Assembly: GCF_030440515.1 (NCBI RefSeq)
Contig: NZ_CP076543.1
Coordinates: 7,479,001-7,543,000 of the forward strand
Source: Streptomyces xanthophaeus
GTDB lineage: Bacteria; Actinomycetota; Actinomycetes; Streptomycetales; Streptomycetaceae
Length of the DNA: 64,000 nucleotides
Reading direction: 5' to 3'
Shown here piece after piece: positions 15,761 through 24,568 of the stretch. The notes beneath the pieces are model-generated. The model saw only the letters and a list, made by a program, of their open reading frames with translations, was not told where the DNA came from and ran no database searches. How positions within the stretch are numbered: the stretch's first letter is position 1; every line of letters begins with the position of its first letter. The position numbers were made by a program, and so were the translations under genes.

Positions 15761-17048
15761 ATGACCTCAGCTGCCGCGCCCGGCAACGATCCCGCGCCGC
15801 CCCCCGCATCCGGCCCGCTCCGGGGCCCCGAGTCCATACCCGGGCCGGGAGCCGGTCCCGCACCGGGAGCCGGTCCCGCACCGGCGAGCGGTGCCGCTCC
15901 CTGGAAGGGCTGGGCTGCCGTCTGCGCCGTCTCGCTCGGCATCTTCTGCCTGATCACCTCCGAGCTGCTGCCCGTCGGCCTGCTCACCCCCGTCGGGGCC
16001 GCCCTCGGCGTGTCCGACGGGACCGCGGGCCTGATGGTCACCGCGCCCGGGCTGGTCGCCGGATTCTGCGCGCCGCTGGTCACCGTCGGCGCCGGCCGGC
16101 TCGACCGGCGGCTCGTGCTGTGCGTGCTCGTCGCCCTGATGGTCGCCGCCAACCTCGCCGCCGCCCTCGCCCCGAACTTCGCCGTCGTACTGGCGGCCCG
16201 CCTGCTCGTCGGCGTCAGCGTCGGCGGGTTCTGGGCCATCGCCGGCGGACTCGCCGTACGTCTCGTCCCCGAGCACCAGGTCGGCCGGGCGACCGCGCTC
16301 GTCTTCGGAGGTGTCCCCACCGCCTCCGTGCTCGGCGTCCCCGCCGGCACCCTGCTCGGTGAACTCGGCGGCTGGCGCGCCGCCTTCGCTGCGGTCGGCG
16401 CCCTCGGCCTCGTCACGCTGACCGCCCTGCTCGTGCTGCTGCCCCCGCTGCCCGCGACCCGGCACGTCACCTTTCCCGAACTGCCCGCCCTGCTCCGGAG
16501 AACCGTGCCGTGCGGGCCGGTGTCATCGTCACCTTCCTCGTGGTGACCGGGCAGTTCGCCGCCTACACCTTCGTACGGCCGGTCCTGCAGGAGGTCTCCG
16601 GTGTCGACGCCGGGTACATCAGCACCCTGCTGCTCGGCTACGGCGTCGCCGGCGTCGCAGGGAACTTCCTGGCCGGGGCTCGTGACCCGTACCGCACCCT
16701 GCTCGTGGTCAGCTCCTCCCTCACCGTCATCCTCGCGCTGATCGCGGTCCTGCCGGACCGGCCGTCGGCACCGCGCTCCTGCTGGCCTGGGGACTCGCGT
16801 ACGGAGGGGTCTCGGTGAGCGTGCAGGGCTGGATGATCAAGGCGGCCCCGGAAGCGCCCGAGTCCGCGTCCTCGCTGATGGTGGCCATGTTCAACTTCGC
16901 CATAGCGGCGGGCGCGCTGTGCGGCGGTCTCGCGGTCGACGGCATCTCCGCACCCGCAGCCCGGCTCGGAGGGGCCGCCCTGATGCTCGCGGCCGCCGCC
17001 ACGGTGTGGGTCACGGCGATCCGCCGCACTTCCCGCACCCTCGGCTGA
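15761..17048 (+). pseudogene. MFS transporter (DHA1/arabinose-exporter-like) broken by two frameshifts
   Basis: Three overlapping reading frames together spell one MFS protein. Residues from 15761 give an Ala/Pro/Gly-rich N-terminus and the first six helices (GIFCLITSELLPVGLLTPVG, then LVGVSVGGFWAIAGGLAVRL). From about 16500 the second frame continues with RAGVIVTFLVVTGQFAAYTF, and from about 16762 the third frame gives VGTALLLAWGLAYGG to the end. Adding one G at 16497-16498 and one C at 16762-16763 restores about 430 uninterrupted residues. This pattern fits sequencing indels at least as well as decay. The family exports sugars or drugs. Confidence 0.75.
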
Positions 17049-17419
17049 CGGCGGGACGCGGCGGGAGCGGCCCCGCCCGACAGATCGGATGGACGGGGGC
17101 GGATCGGACACCCGGCTTGACCCGGCCCCCGCCGGGGGGCAAGAGTGCGCCGATCAAGAATCACAGCTTGAGCCGCACTTCGGAGATATGCCAGATGCCC
17201 ATATCCGTTCGCCCGTCGATCGACCCGGCCGAAATCGGCGTCTCTCCGGCACACAGCGCACACACTGCACTCGGTACATTCGGCGCACTCGGCATGCCCG
17301 GTGCTCCCGCCGCCGGTGCGGCCCCGGCTCCCGCCGCCCGGCGGCACGGAGCCTGACGGACCGGGTGGGGGCCGGCACAGCACCGCCGCGCCGGCCCCCG
17401 TCCCCGCCGGGAGACCACC
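17049..17419 (+). other. Intergenic region with a possible 53-codon small ORF at 17195-17356
   Basis: This 371-nt gap is slightly richer in A+T than its neighbours. A small ORF starting at 17195 (MPISVRPSIDPAEIGVSPAH...) has a GGAGA stretch 9 nt upstream, but its codon use is weak and its C-terminus is low-complexity Ala/Pro. The end of the gap is a G+C-rich tract that can pair with itself (GGGGGCCGG / CCGGCCCCC) just before the gene at 17420. I see no RNA gene. Confidence 0.25.
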
Positions 17420-18172
17420 ATGCGCCAGGACTTTGATGAGAGCGGGATCGTCCCCGACGACCACCTGCTCGTACGCCCCTACGTCGCCCCCTCGGGCCCA
17501 CCGCCCCGGTCGACCGCCCCCGCCTGGCCGCAGTCCGGCCCCCTCGCCTTCCCCGGCCCGGCACACGTCCGGGAATCCGAGGCCCCGGCAGCCGTTCCCG
17601 CGGCCGTTCCCGGTCCCGGGTCCGTTCCCCGCCCGACTGCTGCCCGTGGTCGGCGTAGCCGGCTTCCGTTCGCCGTCCTCACCCTGCTGTCGCTCGCCGC
17701 GGTGGGCGCCTTGGTGATCCTGCTGGGCGGCCCCGACGTGCAGCCGCCTCGGGCCGGGGCGCCCGCCGAGCTGTCCGTACCGATGCTTCGGGGGCGCAGC
17801 CCGAACTCCGGCGCCGAGGCCGGCGTATCCGGGCCGACCCCGTCCGCACCGTCCCCCGCCGCCTCCACCTCTCCCACGCCGTCCCGAGCGCCGAGTGCGT
17901 CCGCGAGTCAGGGCTCGAAACCGCCGTCCTCGTCCAGCGCCTCGGCCCCCGTCCCGCCGAGTTCCTCCGCAACGCTGCGGATGGGGGACACCGGCCCCGA
18001 GGTGCGCGCCCTGCAGGAGCTGTTGTACGGGCAAGGGTTCACGTACGTCTCCGTCACCGGGGTCTACGACAGTCAGACCAAGCGCGGTGTCGGCCAGTTG
18101 CAGCGCGACCGCTCCATCAAGGGCGACTCCCCGGGCGTCTACGGCCCGGCCACCCAGGCGGCGATGCGCTGA
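17420..18172 (+). CDS. Membrane-anchored protein with C-terminal peptidoglycan-binding domain
   Basis: A 250-residue protein. Its cytoplasmic N-terminus of about 75 residues is Pro-rich. One membrane segment follows (LPFAVLTLLSLAAVGALVIL, about 81-100), then a Ser/Pro/Thr-rich extracellular linker. The C-terminal PG_binding_1 domain is seen in LRMGDTGPEVRALQELLYGQ and the matching TKRGVGQLQRD...GVYGPATQAAM. The domain binds cell-wall peptidoglycan, so the protein may tether the wall to the membrane. A GGGAG site lies just before the ATG. No catalytic domain is present. Confidence 0.85.
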   Translation: MRQDFDESGIVPDDHLLVRPYVAPSGPPPRSTAPAWPQSGPLAFPGPAHVRESEAPAAVPAAVPGPGSVPRPTAARGRRSRLPFAVLTLLSLAAVGALVILLGGPDVQPPRAGAPAELSVPMLRGRSPNSGAEAGVSGPTPSAPSPAASTSPTPSRAPSASASQGSKPPSSSSASAPVPPSSSATLRMGDTGPEVRALQELLYGQGFTYVSVTGVYDSQTKRGVGQLQRDRSIKGDSPGVYGPATQAAMR

Positions 18173-18202
18173 CCCCCGGCCGCGCCCGCGGTCCCCGCAG
18201 GG

Positions 18203-18216
18203 TTGAACGTGTTCAA
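18203..18216. promoter_or_regulatory. TTGAAC-GT-GTTCAA inverted repeat
   Basis: Exact 6-bp arms with a 2-bp centre lie about 90 nt upstream of the small gene at 18308. The shape fits a dimeric TetR- or MarR-like operator. No dedicated regulator gene is adjacent. Confidence 0.4.
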
Positions 18217-18307
18217 TTCTTCTGTCAGGCTGGAGGTGAACGCAGGAGCGGACGCGGTCGAGCGGCTCGTTCCCGTGCGATCCGTACCTGTGCCTACGGG
18301 GGTTGCC

Positions 18308-18484
18308 TTGTCCGTCCCGGTTCCACCGCCCGGCCCGCCGCCGCCCCCACACCCCCGACCCGCGCCCCCGCCCCCGCCGGACGATCAAAGTGTGGCGAAG
18401 GCGTTCGCGCGCTCCTGCCTCACCGCCGTCGCCGTCGCGCTGCTGCTCTTCATGGTGGTGCTCAGCCAGGGGCACTGGATCTGA
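18308..18484 (+). CDS. Small proline-rich tail-anchored membrane protein, ~58 aa
   Basis: The frame ends in a strong hydrophobic helix, RSCLTAVAVALLLFMVVLSQ, close to the C-terminus, preceded by a Pro-rich stretch (VPPPGPPPPPHPRPAPPPPP). The TTG at 18308 has a GGGGG tract 5-6 nt upstream and is my choice of start. The frame stays open upstream to 18203, so the N-terminus is uncertain. The topology would place a Pro-rich cytoplasmic head on a membrane anchor. No family recognised; it could be spurious. Confidence 0.4.
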   Translation: MSVPVPPPGPPPPPHPRPAPPPPPDDQSVAKAFARSCLTAVAVALLLFMVVLSQGHWI

Positions 18485-18519
18485 GCCGTGAGCCGTGGAC
18501 CGGACGGCCCCCGCCGTGA

Positions 18520-19263
18520 TCAGCGGCCGCCGGAGACCCGCAGCACGGTGCCCGTCGTGTACGAGGCGTCCGCGGAGAGCAGCCAGGCGATCGCCCCGGC
18601 GATCTCGTCGGGCAGGCCGGGCCGGCCGAGCGGGATCCCGGCCGCGGCCTTCGCCGGACGGTCGGGATCGCCCATCGCCGCGTGCATGTCCGTCTCGATG
18701 ACGCCCGGCGCCACGGCGTTGACCCGGATCCCGTCAGGGCCCAGCTCCTTGGCGAGCCCCACGGTGAGCGCGTCGACGGCCGCCTTGGTCGCCGCGTAGT
18801 GCACGTACTCCCCGGGGCTGCCGAGGGTGGCGGCGGTGGAGGAGACGTTCACGATCGCCCCGCCGTCGGCCTCCGTCATGTCCCGGGCGGCCCGGCGGCA
18901 GCACAGCAGGTACCCGAGGAGGTTCACCTCCACGACCCGCCGCAGGTCCTCGGTGCGGGCATCGGTGAGCCGGCCCAGCGGGCCCGTCACTCCGGCGTTG
19001 TTCACCAGCCCCGTCACCCTGCCGAGTTCGGCGCCGGCGATGTCGAAGAGCCGCTCGACGGCGCACTCTTCGGAGATGTCACCGCGCACGGTCACACAGC
19101 GGGCCCCGGCGGCCCGTACCCGCTCGGCGACGGCCTCGGCGGCCGCCGCGTCGCGGGTGTAACCGAGCGCCAGGTCATGTCCGGCGGTGGCCAGCCGCAG
19201 ACAGGTCGCGGCACCGATGCCCCTGCTGCCACCCGTGACGACGGTGACCGGACGAGCTGACAT
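18520..19263 (-). CDS. SDR-family oxidoreductase (FabG-like)
   Basis: A 247-residue classical short-chain dehydrogenase. It has the cofactor motif TGGSRGIG (residues 10-17), NNAG, the catalytic Ser in IVNVSSTAAT, and YAATK as the YxxxK pair. The PGVIETDM segment and the typical C-terminal SADASYTTGTVLRVSGG end are present. It reduces or oxidises a carbonyl/alcohol with NAD(P)H; the substrate is not deducible and FabG proper is usually next to acpP, which is absent. A GGAGG site precedes the ATG. The upstream leader contains a 14-bp direct repeat (GGAACGCGGAACCT-like) at 19284-19310. Confidence 0.85.
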   Translation of the reverse strand: MSARPVTVVTGGSRGIGAATCLRLATAGHDLALGYTRDAAAAEAVAERVRAAGARCVTVRGDISEECAVERLFDIAGAELGRVTGLVNNAGVTGPLGRLTDARTEDLRRVVEVNLLGYLLCCRRAARDMTEADGGAIVNVSSTAATLGSPGEYVHYAATKAAVDALTVGLAKELGPDGIRVNAVAPGVIETDMHAAMGDPDRPAKAAAGIPLGRPGLPDEIAGAIAWLLSADASYTTGTVLRVSGGR

Positions 19264-19480
19264 GGGAGCCTCCTGTGGGACATGGAACGCGGAACCTGGA
19301 ACGCGGAACGGGTAGGGAAGGGTGGGAAGGGCGCCTGGGCGCCCGGGCGGGACGGCGCGGGCAGGCTAACACCGCGATATTCGCTGGACCAGCGGAAATG
19401 GCCGGAAGCAGAGTGTTCGTCACCGACGCGCCGCACCACCGGGCGTCGTCCGTGTCCCTGACCACTGTTGGAGCCGTCCC

Positions 19481-20556
19481 ATGTCGACCCTGCGCGTCAC
19501 CGCCGAAGAACTGACCGTCCACGAGCACCCGAACGCGGATGCACTGGAACTGGCCCAGGTGGGCCTCTACCGCGCCGTGATCGCCAAGGGCGCCTACCGC
19601 ACGGGCGAGTTCGCGGTCTACATCCCCGAACAGGCCGTGCTGCCCGCGGATCTGATCGAGGAGCTCGGCCTCACCGGGCGGCTCGCCGGCGGCTCCGCCG
19701 ACCGGGTCAAAGCGGTCCGGCTCCGCGGCGAACTCTCGCAAGGGCTGGTGTGCAGGCCGCGCGCGCTCGCCGGTGTGGACCTGGCGCGGGCGGCCGAGGA
19801 GGGGACGGACTTCGCCGAGCTGCTCGGCATCACCAAATGGGCCCCGCCCATACCCACGACCATGAGCGGTGAGGTCGAAGCCGCCGCCGACCTGATGCCG
19901 TGGGTCGACATCGAGAACCTGCAGCGCTACCCGCACATCTTCGAGCCCGGCGAGCCGGTCGTCCTCACCGAGAAACTGCACGGTACCGCCTGCCTGTTCA
20001 CGTACGTGGCCGAGGTGAGCGGTCCTTCGTCTCCTCCAAGGGATTCGGCGCGAAAGGGCTGGCCCTCAAGGAGGACGAGCGCAACCTCTACTGGCGGGCC
20101 GTACACGGGCACGACGTGGCGGCCGTCGCGGCGGTCCTGGCCGACCGCCTCGGCGCGACCCGGGTCGGGATCTTCGGCGAGGTGTACGGCAAGGGGGTCC
20201 AGGACCTCGCGTACGGGACCGACGTACGCACCGCCGACACGCCACCCGGATACGCCGTCTTCGACGTCTCCGCCGAGATCGACGGCGAGACCCGCTGGCT
20301 GGACCCCGCCGCCGTACTGACGGACGGTGAGCTTCCGCTGGTGCCGCGGCTGTACGAGGGCCCGTACGACCTCGACAAGGTGCTGGAGCTGGCGACCGGC
20401 CGCGAGACCGTCTCCGGGAAGGCCGCGCACCTGCGCGAGGGCGTCGTCGTCCGGCCGTCGGCGGAACGGTACAGCCCGGTCGTGGGCGGCCGCGCCATCG
20501 CCAAGGCGGTCAGCCCGGCGTACCTGACCCGCAAGGGCGGCACCGAGTACGAGTGA
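19481..20556 (+). pseudogene. Rnl5-type (DRB0094-like) RNA ligase with one frameshift
   Basis: The first part encodes an N-terminal OB-like domain (EELTVHEHPNADALELAQVG, AVYIPEQAVLP) and then ligase motif I, VVLTEKLHGTACLFTYV, with the adenylated Lys in KLHGT. The ligase continues one frame over as GERSFVSSKGFGAKGLAL, IFGEVYGKGVQDLAYG and LREGVVVRPSAERY (motif IV) to the stop at 20556. Adding one G in the GG at 20014-20015 restores about 358 residues, the normal length. This family seals 3'-OH/5'-phosphate nicks in RNA strands. It lies near two other RNA-repair genes at 21680-26397. Either a recent mutation or a consensus error. Confidence 0.8.
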
Positions 20557-20584
20557 GCCCCCTCGCGCCCTGCCGCGCCGCGCC

Positions 20585-20613
20585 GCGCCCGCCCCGCTTC
20601 GTGGGGCGGGCGC
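20585..20613. terminator. Strong hairpin terminator after the RNA ligase gene
   Basis: The arms GCGCCCGCCCC and GGGGCGGGCGC pair perfectly over 11 bp with a 7-nt loop, 28 nt after the stop codon at 20556. No U-tract follows, as is common for streptomycete terminators. Confidence 0.75.
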
Positions 20614-20673
20614 TTCGTGCATGGTGGGATGGGCCGGGGGCGGGTTCCACCAGCACACGGAGAGGTCGGGTAC

Positions 20674-21624
20674 ATGTCCCAGTCGGGCGGCAGCAGCCAG
20701 GTGACCATGCGGGCGATGGCGTACGAGACGTACGGCGGGACGGAGGTGCTCTCCGAGACCCGGCTGCCGATGCCCAAGGTCGGACCCGGTGAGGTCCTCG
20801 TCAGGGTCAGGTGCGCCGCCGTGAACCCCGTCGACTGGAAGATCATGGCGGGCGGGCTGGACCCCCTGATGGATGCCGTCTTCCCGGTGGTCCCCGGCTG
20901 GGACGTGTCCGGCACCGTCGAGCGGGTCGGCATCGACACCCCCGAATACGCCGAGGGCGACGAGGTCATCGCGTACGCCCGCAAGGACTACGTGCACGGC
21001 GGGACCTTCGCCGAGTTCGTCACCGTGCCCGTCCGCGCCCTCGCGCACAAGCCCGCCTCGCTCGACTGGGCCGAGGCCGCCGGACTCCCGCTCGCCGGGC
21101 TCACCGCCTACCAGCTCCTCACCCGCCTCGGCACCGGCAAGGACGACACCGTCCTCATCCACGGCGCGGCGGGCGGGGTCGGCTCCTTCGGCGTGCAGAT
21201 CGCCCGCGCCCTGGGCGCCCGGGTCATCGGCACCGCCTCCCCGCGCAACCACGACCGGGTACGCGAGCTCGGCGCCGAACCCATCGAGTACGGGGACGGA
21301 CTCGCCGCGCGCGTACGGGCCCTCGTACCCGACGGGCCCACGGTCGTCGCCGACTTCGTCGGCGGCGTCGGCGCCGTCACCCGGGAGGTGCTCCACGACG
21401 ACGGCCGGCACGCCTCCATCGCCGACCCGAGTGTGCTCGGGGCGGGCGGCGAGTGGATGTGGGTCCGTCCGGTCGGCAGCGATCTGGCCGAACTGGGACG
21501 GCTCGCCGACAGCGGAAAGCTGAAGGTGCCGGTCGCCAGGACCTTCCCGCTGGGCGAGCTGGCGGCCGCCTTCGAGCTGAGCCAGGGCGGGCACACGGCT
21601 GGGAAGATCATCATCGAGATCTGA
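20674..21624 (+). CDS. NADP-dependent oxidoreductase, quinone-oxidoreductase type (zinc-free MDR)
   Basis: A 316-residue medium-chain dehydrogenase/reductase. It has a GroES-like N-terminus (GPGEVLVRVRCAAVNPVDWKI) and a Rossmann fold with IHGAAGGVGSFGVQIAR. The zinc-binding Cys/His residues of alcohol dehydrogenases are absent, as in quinone oxidoreductases. It ends KVPVARTFPLGELAAAFELSQGGHTAGKIIIEI, typical for the family. The ATG at 20674 follows a GGAGAGG site. The gene sits between two RNA-repair loci but has no evident link to them. Confidence 0.85.
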   Translation: MSQSGGSSQVTMRAMAYETYGGTEVLSETRLPMPKVGPGEVLVRVRCAAVNPVDWKIMAGGLDPLMDAVFPVVPGWDVSGTVERVGIDTPEYAEGDEVIAYARKDYVHGGTFAEFVTVPVRALAHKPASLDWAEAAGLPLAGLTAYQLLTRLGTGKDDTVLIHGAAGGVGSFGVQIARALGARVIGTASPRNHDRVRELGAEPIEYGDGLAARVRALVPDGPTVVADFVGGVGAVTREVLHDDGRHASIADPSVLGAGGEWMWVRPVGSDLAELGRLADSGKLKVPVARTFPLGELAAAFELSQGGHTAGKIIIEI

Positions 21625-21679
21625 CCCGCGCGGCGTACGCCCCCCTGGCCCCTCTCCCCTCACCCTCTCCGCTCACCCC

Positions 21680-24568
21680 TCACACCAGGTCCGGCACCTC
21701 GCCGCCGGCCGCCCAGGAGACCTCGACCCCCGGCAGGCCGGTCCGCCAGGGGCCGGCCAGGGCGGCCAGGCGCGCCGCGTCCGGGGGAGCGGCGCCGAGG
21801 CCGATCGCGTAGCGGGCCAGGGCCGGGCCCGACGCGAAGGGGCGGGGCCAGGCGTGCGCGTCCGTGACACCGGCCTCCTCCAGCGCGCCGAGCAGGGCCC
21901 GCAGCCGCCCCCGCACCCGGCCCAGGGTCTCCTCGAACTCCCCCTCGGAGGCCGTCCGTACGGTCACCAACGCCCAGGCGGCGTGCCGACGGTGCAGCGG
22001 CGGCGGTCCCGGGGCCCACCCGCGGTCCGCGGGGCCGGACTCCAGCACCTCCCAGGCCGCGTACAACTCCTGGACCAGCAGGTCGCGCAGGCCCGGCCCG
22101 ACCTGGGCCGTGCAGCTGCGCACCGGTTCCGAGGGGGTCAGGACCGTGACCGCATCCGGCCCCTCCGCCACCTCGCCCGGGCCCGCCGCCGACAGCGAGA
22201 CGGGCACACGCCAGTCCCAGGCGGCCCACCGGCCGAAGAACTCGCGCAGCAGGGCATCGGGCGGCAGCGCCCCGGCCTCCTCCACCGTGCGCGCCGCGAG
22301 AACCGCCCAGGCCAGCCCGGGCAGCCCGCCGAACGGCGCCGAGTCCAGCCCCCGGGCCCGGGCCCACGCCTTCACCTGCCGCGCCAGCCCGGCGAACGCG
22401 GCATTCCGATCCGCGCCCACCCGTTCCCGTACGGCCTCGGCGTCGCCGACGGCGCTCAGCGCGAGCGCGGCCGCCTCGCCCAGCTCGGCCCGCCGTGCCA
22501 CCGCGTGCGCCGGATCCGGCCCGTCGGTGGCCACCGTGACCAGATCCACCGACAGTCCGCCGACGCGGAAGCGCAGCCCCGGCACCCGCGCCCCCGCCAC
22601 CTCGCGCAGCCGCCCCGCCTCGGGCAGCGCCGCAGCCACCCGGTCCCGTACGAGGGCCACATCGGCCGGACCCGGCAGCACCGCCACCAGGTCCAGGTCC
22701 GACCCCGGAAGCGCACAGCCCATGCGGCGCGATCCGGCCAGGTGCACCTGCGCGTCGCCCAGAGCGGCACGGACGCGCGCGGTGACCGACTCGGCGTCCT
22801 CCTCCCGGATCACGGGCCCCGGCCCGGGCCGGGTTCGGTCCGCCGTCCCTGTCTCCGGCTCCGTCTCCGGTTCCCAGCGGACCTCGCCCGTCCCCAGCGC
22901 CACCGTCGCCCGGACCCGCATCGGTCCGTCACCGCGCCGCGAGAGCACGGCCAGTTCCCCGACCCGCGCGGCCAGCGGTCCGCCGAGCCGCGCCGCGAAG
23001 GACGCGACCGCACGCTGCGGGTCCTGACTGCGCCCCAGCGTCAGGTGCGGTGTGTAGCCGTGTCGGTCACCCGTACGCCCCCGGCAGCCCGGGAACCGCT
23101 CCGCCAGCGCGCGTCGGAGCTCCTGCCACGGCGCCTCACCGGCCGCCGCCGGGTCCAGCCAGACGGTGGCGTCCTCACGGTGCCCGAAGCTGTGCACACC
23201 CTCCAGCCGGACGGGGAACGGTCCGGTCGCGGCGGCCACTTCCGCCAGGAGCGGCACCGCCTCGGCGAAGGAGGACTCCGGCACGAAGCCGAAGAGCAGG
23301 TTCACGTGCGCGGGCCAGCGCCCGGCCTGCGGGTCCAGGTCGCGGCGCAGCTCCCGTACCGCCTCCGGCAGGGGCGGCGGAAGCCATGCCACCGCCGTCC
23401 GCGCCGTCGCCGGTACGCCGAGGCGCGCGGGCGCGCCGCCCCGTTCCCCGAACTCCACCGTCGCCTCCACACCGAAGTGGTCGGAGATGAACAGCCCCTC
23501 CGGGGCCGGGGAGTCGCCGCGCAGTGCGGCCCGGGCCACCCGCGCCGTCGTGGACCGCAGCAGGATCCGGTCCAGCCGGGCCGACCGGCCCGACAGGGAG
23601 CCCACCGCGGCCAGCGGGTTGGCCACCGGGTCAAAGGTCGGTGTGTCGTCCGCCGCCCCGTGCACGTCGCTCCAGGCGTCCCGCATGCCGAGCGCGGCCG
23701 CGGGACCTTCGACGCCGTGGCGGCCGTCGTTGAAGTCGCCCAGCAGCGCCACCCCGGCCTCGATGCCGCCCAGGCCCTCGGCGAGCCGGGTCAGTTCGGC
23801 GACCCGCCGGACGTCGCCGTTCTCGGTGTGGTCGCTGGTCAGGTGGGTGTTCGCGACGACCAGGGGGCCGGCCGCGGTGTCCACCGTGACGGCGGTGACC
23901 GCCTTGTGCGGGCGGAGCAGGCGCATCCCCGCCTCCCGCACCGGAAGCCGGCTGAGCACCAGCAGCCCGCACTCGGCGACGTCCCGGCCGCCCGGATCCG
24001 TACCGAGGGTGTACGAGTCCCGCACCCACGGCGCCGCCAGCAGCATGCCGAGCAGTTCGGGTTCGACCTCCTGCAGCGCGATGACATCGGCGTCGGCGGC
24101 CGCGAGATCGGCCAGCAGCAGCGGCCTGCGCCGGGCGGTGGAGATGCGCGGTGCGTCGTACCGGTCCCAGAGCGTGTTCCAGGTCAGCAGCCGCACCGAG
24201 GGCAGGGCTGCGGCCGTCCCGCCCCCGGGCACCGGCTCGGCGGGCCGCCAGGCGCCGCCGCCCGCCGGGTCCCACGCGTGCGGGGTCCGGGCGGTGAAGA
24301 ACGGGGCCCGCAGCAGCCGCGGATCGCGGACCCGGCCCGCCGCGGTGACATCGATGCGGTCCACGCCCGTGGCGCGGTCCCACACCAGCTCACCGTCCGC
24401 CTCGACGAACAGCACCCGGTGCCAGGGGATGTCGCCGCCGGGCACGAAGGAGGGCAGCGGGACCCGCTTCGGTGCGGCCCCGCGCTGGAGCAGTCCGAGC
24501 ACGAACCGCGCCGGATCGAACCGGGAGTCCCAGCGGACCTGGTGGTAGAGCTCCTCGCTGGTACGCAT
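21680..24568 (-). CDS. Multidomain RNA-repair protein: DUF504 + EEP nuclease/phosphatase + 2H phosphoesterase + nucleotidyltransferase
   Basis: A 962-residue protein with four recognisable parts. Residues 1-92 match DUF504 (MJ1316, RNA cyclic-end recognition; [36 protein letters not shown]). Residues about 125-375 are an endonuclease/exonuclease/phosphatase domain ([47 protein letters not shown]). Residues about 395-565 are a 2H phosphoesterase with HVNL at 421 and HLTL at 508. The rest is a pol-beta/poly(A)-polymerase-like nucleotidyltransferase ([20 protein letters not shown], with a later DLV acidic residue). Together these could recognise, trim, open and re-tail broken RNA ends. The ATG overlaps the ligase-kinase stop (TGATG). 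Confidence 0.85.
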   Translation of the reverse strand: MRTSEELYHQVRWDSRFDPARFVLGLLQRGAAPKRVPLPSFVPGGDIPWHRVLFVEADGELVWDRATGVDRIDVTAAGRVRDPRLLRAPFFTARTPHAWDPAGGGAWRPAEPVPGGGTAAALPSVRLLTWNTLWDRYDAPRISTARRRPLLLADLAAADADVIALQEVEPELLGMLLAAPWVRDSYTLGTDPGGRDVAECGLLVLSRLPVREAGMRLLRPHKAVTAVTVDTAAGPLVVANTHLTSDHTENGDVRRVAELTRLAEGLGGIEAGVALLGDFNDGRHGVEGPAAALGMRDAWSDVHGAADDTPTFDPVANPLAAVGSLSGRSARLDRILLRSTTARVARAALRGDSPAPEGLFISDHFGVEATVEFGERGGAPARLGVPATARTAVAWLPPPLPEAVRELRRDLDPQAGRWPAHVNLLFGFVPESSFAEAVPLLAEVAAATGPFPVRLEGVHSFGHREDATVWLDPAAAGEAPWQELRRALAERFPGCRGRTGDRHGYTPHLTLGRSQDPQRAVASFAARLGGPLAARVGELAVLSRRGDGPMRVRATVALGTGEVRWEPETEPETGTADRTRPGPGPVIREEDAESVTARVRAALGDAQVHLAGSRRMGCALPGSDLDLVAVLPGPADVALVRDRVAAALPEAGRLREVAGARVPGLRFRVGGLSVDLVTVATDGPDPAHAVARRAELGEAAALALSAVGDAEAVRERVGADRNAAFAGLARQVKAWARARGLDSAPFGGLPGLAWAVLAARTVEEAGALPPDALLREFFGRWAAWDWRVPVSLSAAGPGEVAEGPDAVTVLTPSEPVRSCTAQVGPGLRDLLVQELYAAWEVLESGPADRGWAPGPPPLHRRHAAWALVTVRTASEGEFEETLGRVRGRLRALLGALEEAGVTDAHAWPRPFASGPALARYAIGLGAAPPDAARLAALAGPWRTGLPGVEVSWAAGGEVPDLV

